57,391 nt of DNA, taken from assembly GCF_003313505.1 (NCBI RefSeq), contig NZ_QMHO01000018.1, forward strand, positions 1 through 57,391. The letters are read 5' to 3'. Both the position numbers and the translations under genes were made by a program. Of the stretch, positions 54,442-57,391 are shown in pieces. The notes beneath the pieces are model-generated. The model was not told where the DNA came from. It was given only the letters and a program-made list of their open reading frames with translations, and did not search any database. The stretch's first letter is position 1; each line of letters begins with the position of its first letter. The DNA comes from Pedobacter nanyangensis. GTDB taxonomy: Bacteria; Bacteroidota; Bacteroidia; Sphingobacteriales; Sphingobacteriaceae.

Positions 54442-55263
54442 TTACTTTTGAAGAATGTATTTACCCCAAAAATCAGTAGCTGTCATTAAATCTTGGCGAG
54501 CAGCATTCGCATTTCCTCCGCCTCCAAAGTTGCCTCTAGCATTAGCCCCACCAAAAGCAGGAGCCGCATTGGCTCTCATCGCAAAATTTCCAGTATTTGG
54601 TAACCCATTAAGTTTAATTTGATAGGCGATTTCATGGCTACTACCTGCTGCAATTTCCAATAAGGATAATGGAATAGCAGCTTCGTAAATATAAGCACCT
54701 TGCTCATCCATCTTGGCTACCGCTTTAATGCCGTGTTCATTATAAATAGAGATTAAGGTATCTGTAATTTGTTTAAATCCCAATACCTTGATTTCTTTTA
54801 CTCCGGCCAATTGCGTTTTACGTTGCGCTAAATTCATCGAATCTCTTTCCTTTTGACTTTGTTCCTGTCTTTCTTGGCCAGCTCTTTGCCTATTTTGTCC
54901 CATATTCCCACGGTTACCACTGGCCCTTGCAATAAGTGGATAGGTCATGATAAATGCATCCTGCTCTCTTTTTTTGCCTTTTGTATTGATTGTAAAAGAA
55001 ATTCCGCCAGCCATAATTTTGGTAATGGTTTCGTTATCATTTGCTTTAATGGCCAGATAAAGATTCTTATCATCATTAGCGATGGTGTACCATAAATTGG
55101 TTCGCTTGTTTTCTGCTGCAAAAGAATCCCATTCCAGATTCTTTCCATCAATACGAACATTACTTGGTACCAAAATGCTTTTGGCTTGAACATCTGGAAG
55201 TTTTTGGGCGCTAACACCTATACTTAGCAAAAGCATTGGTAAAAGCATATAAAGTTGTTTCAT
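54442..55263 (-). CDS. Secreted CBM9/DOMON-like protein with Gly/Asn-rich tail
   Basis: 273 residues with signal peptide (MKQLYMLLPMLLLSIGVSAQ). The mature part begins with VRIDGKNLEWDSFAAE and NLYLAIKANDNE, the start of the carbohydrate-binding family 9-like (DOMON-like) fold. Residues about 125-145 form a QRAGQERQEQSQKERDS charged stretch; the end has a GGANARGNFGGGGNANAAR tract before a C-terminal TDFWGKYILQK. It lies upstream of the barrel protein with a similar Gly-rich tract, so the two may work together at the outer membrane. Binding partner unknown. Confidence 0.65.
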   Translation of the reverse strand: MKQLYMLLPMLLLSIGVSAQKLPDVQAKSILVPSNVRIDGKNLEWDSFAAENKRTNLWYTIANDDKNLYLAIKANDNETITKIMAGGISFTINTKGKKREQDAFIMTYPLIARASGNRGNMGQNRQRAGQERQEQSQKERDSMNLAQRKTQLAGVKEIKVLGFKQITDTLISIYNEHGIKAVAKMDEQGAYIYEAAIPLSLLEIAAGSSHEIAYQIKLNGLPNTGNFAMRANAAPAFGGANARGNFGGGGNANAARQDLMTATDFWGKYILQK

Positions 55264-55331
55264 AGTTGGTGGTTTACATTTGTGATGAATTTACATAGAC
55301 TTCAATAAGGGAAAAAGGATTAAAACTAGAA

Positions 55332-55365
55332 TACAAAAAAAAATCCCCAGCTGAACTGGGGATTT
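55332..55365 (-). terminator. Rho-independent terminator after subtilisin-family gene
   Basis: On the minus strand AAATCCCCAG pairs with CTGGGGATTT (plus 55341-55350 and 55356-55365, 5-nt loop) and continues into a T-run (plus A-run from 55335). It lies 16 bp past the stop at 55381. Confidence 0.93.
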
Positions 55366-55380
55366 ACAATTTCACATCAA

Positions 55381-57147
55381 TTATTTAGCCGAAGATTTAT
55401 AATTTTCTGCCAGTTTTAAGGCGTTATAGGCGTTTACAATTCCACCGCTCACACATAATTCAGAAAAGTTAACACGTACCGTTTCATCCTTATCATTTTT
55501 GTATTTCACCTTTCGTGCTACTTTCGTTACCGATTTCATGATGATATTTTTTACATCTACGGCCGTTAATTCTGGATGATAGCTCAAAATCAAAGCAGCT
55601 AAGCCGGTAACTACTGGAGCGGCCATACTGGTGCCATCAAATTCTTCATATTTTGAATTAGGTACAGTAGAATTAATCATAAAACCCGGAGCAAATACAT
55701 CTACATTATATTTGCCGTAATTGGAGAAAGATGCTTTTAAATCATCATTATCTTTATAAGCGCTAGCGCCCACCTCTATCCAATTTTTAGCATGTGGAAG
55801 CTGATATTTTGCACTATCTAAAGTGGGTTTAGCAAACGGATCTTTTTTTGGAGCTGGAGCGGGCCCGCCATTCATTCGGTTAGCAGGTGTCATTGGAGGA
55901 AACATGCTTACTTGTGGTTTGTTTTTCTTCGCATAAGCCTCCGCTTCCGGGCTATCGTAATATTTATTTGGGAAATTATCGGTTACATCATTATTCTGGT
56001 TGTCGTTTCCTGCTGCATGAACCAATAGCACTCCTTTTGATTCCGCATATTTAATGGCTTCATCAACTACTTTTTTATCCCATTTGTATCCTTTTCCAAA
56101 GCTCATGTTGATTACTCTGGCTCCATTATCTACCGCATATCTAATTCCATTGGCTACATCTTTATCTCGCTCATCACCTTGGGGAACCACTCTAATCGTC
56201 ATAATGCTTACGTGATTGGCTACGCCCTTAATTCCGATATCATTATTCCGATTCGCTCCGATAATTCCAGAAACATGTGTACCATGATCAGCATCTGGCC
56301 CAATCACATCCGAATTGCCGTAAATACGTTCATTAGAATTGGCGTAATCATCACCAACAAGGGCAGCTCTTTCATCATATTTTTCGTTCAGGTTGTACTT
56401 CAGCATCTGTTCGAGCTCCTTATGCCCTTTTTGGATGCTTTCGTAGAATTTTTCTATACTTCCCTCATCCTTTGATCCTTTACGTACAATCTTCTTGATG
56501 TATTCTTCCATTTCATCATCAGCTTTGTATTTCTCCATATCTTCTAATGAAGGAATTTTCTTCTGGTTAATCATGGCCACAGAGTCCATTACTTTTTTAA
56601 TAGCGATATAGATAGGAAATGCAGCACTAGCCTCGTCATATTTCTTTCCAAAATCGGACACTACTCTTTTATATAGTGCATATTCTTCCTTCTCCGCACT
56701 ATCTAATACCGTACTTCTGATCACAGACCTATATTTAGGCTCTAGTTTACGTTTTATTCTCACTAACTCTAAGTTATCGTGAGCCAAGTTACCATTCTTT
56801 GAACCTATAAAATTCCATCCGTGTACGTCATCAATGTAGCCATTGCCATCATCATCTATACCATTTCCTGGGATTTCCTTGGTATTGGTCCAAAGTACAT
56901 CCTTTAAATCTTCATGCTTGATATCTGTGCCACCATCAATCACAGCCACCACAATTTTCTGCCTAGGCTTTCTATTCTTTAACAATTCGCTATAAGCTTT
57001 ATCGGTGCTAATCCCAAAATAACCATCAGCCGTTAAATCTAAATTGAACCAATTGGGAGGTAATTTGACATTTTTATCTTGGGCATAACCCAAATTAAAA
57101 GAAACTAATAACGCAAAAGCGGCTATAATTATTCTATAAACTCTCAT
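55381..57147 (-). CDS. S8 family serine peptidase (subtilisin-like), exported
   Basis: 588 residues from the Met at 57147, which begins the signal peptide MRVYRIIIAAFALLVSFNLG; an upstream in-frame ATG at 57180 adds 11 residues. The catalytic triad is D71 (AVIDGGTDI), H288 (DADHGTHVSG) and S507 (DGTSMAAPV), with oxyanion N381 (HAAGND). About 215 residues separate D71 and H288, far more than in subtilisin, and contain DDDGNGYIDDVHGWNFIG followed by a charged helical insertion (about 120-270). There is no C-terminal sorting domain, so it should stay in the periplasm or be attached another way. Terminator downstream. Confidence 0.92.
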   Translation of the reverse strand: MRVYRIIIAAFALLVSFNLGYAQDKNVKLPPNWFNLDLTADGYFGISTDKAYSELLKNRKPRQKIVVAVIDGGTDIKHEDLKDVLWTNTKEIPGNGIDDDGNGYIDDVHGWNFIGSKNGNLAHDNLELVRIKRKLEPKYRSVIRSTVLDSAEKEEYALYKRVVSDFGKKYDEASAAFPIYIAIKKVMDSVAMINQKKIPSLEDMEKYKADDEMEEYIKKIVRKGSKDEGSIEKFYESIQKGHKELEQMLKYNLNEKYDERAALVGDDYANSNERIYGNSDVIGPDADHGTHVSGIIGANRNNDIGIKGVANHVSIMTIRVVPQGDERDKDVANGIRYAVDNGARVINMSFGKGYKWDKKVVDEAIKYAESKGVLLVHAAGNDNQNNDVTDNFPNKYYDSPEAEAYAKKNKPQVSMFPPMTPANRMNGGPAPAPKKDPFAKPTLDSAKYQLPHAKNWIEVGASAYKDNDDLKASFSNYGKYNVDVFAPGFMINSTVPNSKYEEFDGTSMAAPVVTGLAALILSYHPELTAVDVKNIIMKSVTKVARKVKYKNDKDETVRVNFSELCVSGGIVNAYNALKLAENYKSSAK

Positions 57148-57177
57148 TTTAACTCTTTCAGTGTTTATCTTAATATA

Positions 57178-57185
57178 CAAAAATA
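57178..57185 (-). promoter_or_regulatory. Candidate -7 box for subtilisin-family gene
   Basis: Minus-strand TATTTTTG matches TAnnTTTG, about 30 bp before the start at 57147. No clear -33 box. Confidence 0.45.
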
Positions 57186-57343
57186 ACCATTAAAAGAAGC
57201 TACAGTGTGGTTTAGAAAAAAACTTTAACAAAAATTAACAGAAAGAATACGTATTGACGGAGTTATTTCGCAAATATCGAAGATTTTAGAGAACCTATAT
57301 TGTTTAGGTATGTTTTATGTTGCGGAACTATCGGTCACAAAAA

Positions 57344-57371
57344 AAGCCCCGACCATTTCTGGAGGGGGCTT
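57344..57371 (-). terminator. Terminator for a gene beyond the right edge
   Basis: AAGCCCC (57344-57350) pairs with GGGGCTT (57365-57371). On the minus strand the stem is followed by seven T (plus A-run 57338-57345), so it ends a leftward transcript that enters from outside the window. Confidence 0.75.
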
Positions 57372-57391
57372 GTAAGGATAGGCACCGACCT

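Overview
The window looks like a chromosome segment of a Sphingobacteriaceae bacterium (Bacteroidota), probably Pedobacter or a close relative. Reasons, by inference from gene content: a SusC/SusD remnant beside a hybrid two-component regulator, a type IX secretion C-terminal sorting domain, DUF5606, a family of Bacteroidota putative porins, TonB-type carboxypeptidase-regulatory-like/outer-membrane barrel proteins, and promoters of the Bacteroidota type (TAnnTTTG at -7). No rRNA, tRNA, CRISPR array, prophage or plasmid functions were seen.

Layout. 1-1391 is a nested repeat: five higher-order units of 198 bp plus n x 17 bp, carrying GTAG-led hairpins in head-to-head pairs, next to a REP-associated tyrosine transposase (RAYT, 1392-1907). 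2018-7554 holds housekeeping genes: DUF2007, GH1 beta-glucosidase, a membrane MutS-like ATPase, rlmH, an unlisted-size 46-residue membrane protein, DUF5606 and a cyclophilin. 7787-15925 is a polysaccharide utilisation locus (PUL) with a GH2 enzyme, a parallel beta-helix protein and a 1357-residue hybrid sensor/regulator; its SusC and SusD genes appear to have been reduced to one 89-codon in-frame fusion of the SusC start and the SusD end. 16121-21189 holds a conserved secreted protein, an ABC-F ATPase with a possible attenuator leader, a beta-barrel protein, DUF4180 and a small membrane protein.

21719-31759 is a seven-gene leftward run: tetR, tolC, membrane-fusion protein, RND pump, lpxK, purine nucleoside phosphorylase and a putative porin. 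A palindrome (TTAAC-n3-GTTAA) sits beside the tetR -7 box and again between tetR and tolC, so the pump is probably TetR-controlled. 31870-37353 encodes a 1827-residue beta-helix surface protein with a type IX sorting tail. 37704-40889 are pruA and an amino acid permease with a TTG start.

41407-43754 is a SulP transporter, a beta-carbonic anhydrase and a possible 29-residue peptide ending at a terminator, suggesting bicarbonate uptake and interconversion. 44354-50387 holds a porin, an acyl-CoA carboxylase beta subunit, an MFS transporter, a GNAT enzyme, a prohibitin-tail-like coiled coil and an M42 peptidase. 50540-51523 is a GNAT-MarR pair whose promoter (TTTG-20-TAGTTTTG) is filled by a palindrome. 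51541-57147 holds an outer-membrane barrel protein with a glycine-rich insert, a secreted partner with similar tracts, and a subtilisin-family protease with a large insertion.

The observations most worth a second look are the REP/17-mer nested array with its RAYT, the SusC-SusD deletion scar together with a changed H-box in the neighbouring sensor, the ABC-F leader, the two operator arrangements and the two small proteins. All functional names rest on reading motifs by eye; no database search was run.
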